Source: Clostridiales bacterium (GTDB lineage: Bacteria > Bacillota_A > Clostridia > Christensenellales > Pumilibacteraceae). From it: 23,798 nucleotides of DNA. The stretch is taken from positions 1-23,798 of the forward strand of contig JAISDO010000018.1 in NCBI GenBank assembly GCA_031264755.1, read 5' to 3'. Under the pieces are notes generated by a model, which was not told the origin of the DNA, made no database searches, and saw only the letters and a program-made list of their open reading frames with translations. The translations under genes were made by a program, and so were the position numbers. How positions within the stretch are numbered: position 1 is the first letter of the stretch; each line of letters begins with the position of its first letter. Shown piece after piece: positions 23,628 through 23,798 of this stretch.

Positions 23628-23798
23628 GCAATCAAGTTATTAGTTGACTGACAAGAGCAATGTTGCATAGTTGCAAGTACTAATTATAGAGAGGAGAGGT
23701 ATTATATGTGAGGGAGGAGAGTGATAGGGAATTGTCATAAAGGACCGGAAAGTACAAATAAAGGGGCAGGAAAGGATAAAGGAAAGAGTAGACAGGGA
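23628..23798. other. Purine-rich segment without a supportable gene
   Basis: The last 100 bases of the + strand are nearly all A and G (for example GAGAGGAGAGG and GGGAGGAGAG), unlike the rest of the window. A possible weak promoter (TTGCAT 23663-23668, 16 bp, TATAGA 23685-23690) lies before them. Possible starts either stop at once (ATG TGA at 23706) or run off the end as 26 Gly/Lys-rich codons (GTG 23721). On the - strand an open frame ends at two TAA codons near 23640, but it looks like a by-product of the stop-poor pyrimidine-rich strand. Confidence 0.4.

Noticed and set aside
23640..23798. A - strand open frame ending in two TAA codons at about 23638-23643, or a + strand frame from GTG 23721
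   Set aside because: Both are explained by the skewed purine/pyrimidine composition and give low-complexity translations without family resemblance.

Overview
The window looks like a chromosomal segment of an uncultured, low-to-moderate GC, spore-forming Clostridia-like Firmicute. The reasons are the cluster rsgA-rpe-thiN followed by a tiny SpoVM-like gene, which is a clostridial arrangement, and the Firmicute-style PstSCAB/PhoU, RarA, LepA and UvrB proteins. The standard code is used: TGA ends several genes, and Trp is TGG. ATA is a very common Ile codon and the tetranucleotide CTAG is unusually frequent in the housekeeping genes. Every gene I can support lies on the + strand.

Layout. 1-1730: the 3' part of a beta-rich, possibly aerolysin/ETX-like protein, then a heavily frameshifted membrane-anchored pseudogene. 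1803-3641: lepA, with a promoter that predicts a leaderless mRNA. 3805-5262: a membrane-anchored GH19 (chitinase-like) glycosidase. 5313-6727: an AbiH-family phage-defence gene split by one frameshift. 6785-8062: rarA/mgsA, ending in a clear terminator. 8276-9997: a surface protein with Ig-like repeats and a C-terminal membrane anchor. 10292-11068: an ABC exporter ATPase. 11289-16148: the phosphate uptake locus pstS, pstCA, pstB, phoU. 16299-18634: an ABC-exporter-like membrane protein and a PAP2 phosphatase. 18733-20718: uvrB. 20785-21146: a decayed lipoprotein-like remnant. 21141-23533: rsgA, rpe, thiN, spoVM, closed by a strong bidirectional terminator. 23628-23798: purine-rich sequence with no supportable gene.

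The most unusual part is the phosphate locus. The PstS protein is circularly permuted: the half that normally comes second (SGTR phosphate-binding loop through the terminal GYI) directly follows the lipobox, and the half that normally comes first (GSTT, GSG, SADFG motifs) follows it. All expected phosphate ligands are present, and an 'NW' motif recurs at both ends, as expected if the permutation arose by tandem duplication and loss of the outer halves. PstC and PstA are fused into one 651-residue permease. pstB, phoU and the following permease gene are each preceded by a related leader of about 45 nt (CAAATTTGT-TTGGG ... TTTGG-GGTGAG) that ends in the ribosome binding site. Palindromes, direct repeats and a 21-bp intercistronic hairpin occur elsewhere in the locus. 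Together these suggest a remodelled Pst system with its own regulation.

Other points: the exporter ATPase and its most likely membrane partner are separated by the whole pst block; two genes have a promoter placed so that transcription should start at or next to the start codon; and two unrelated genes share an extended -10 promoter type.
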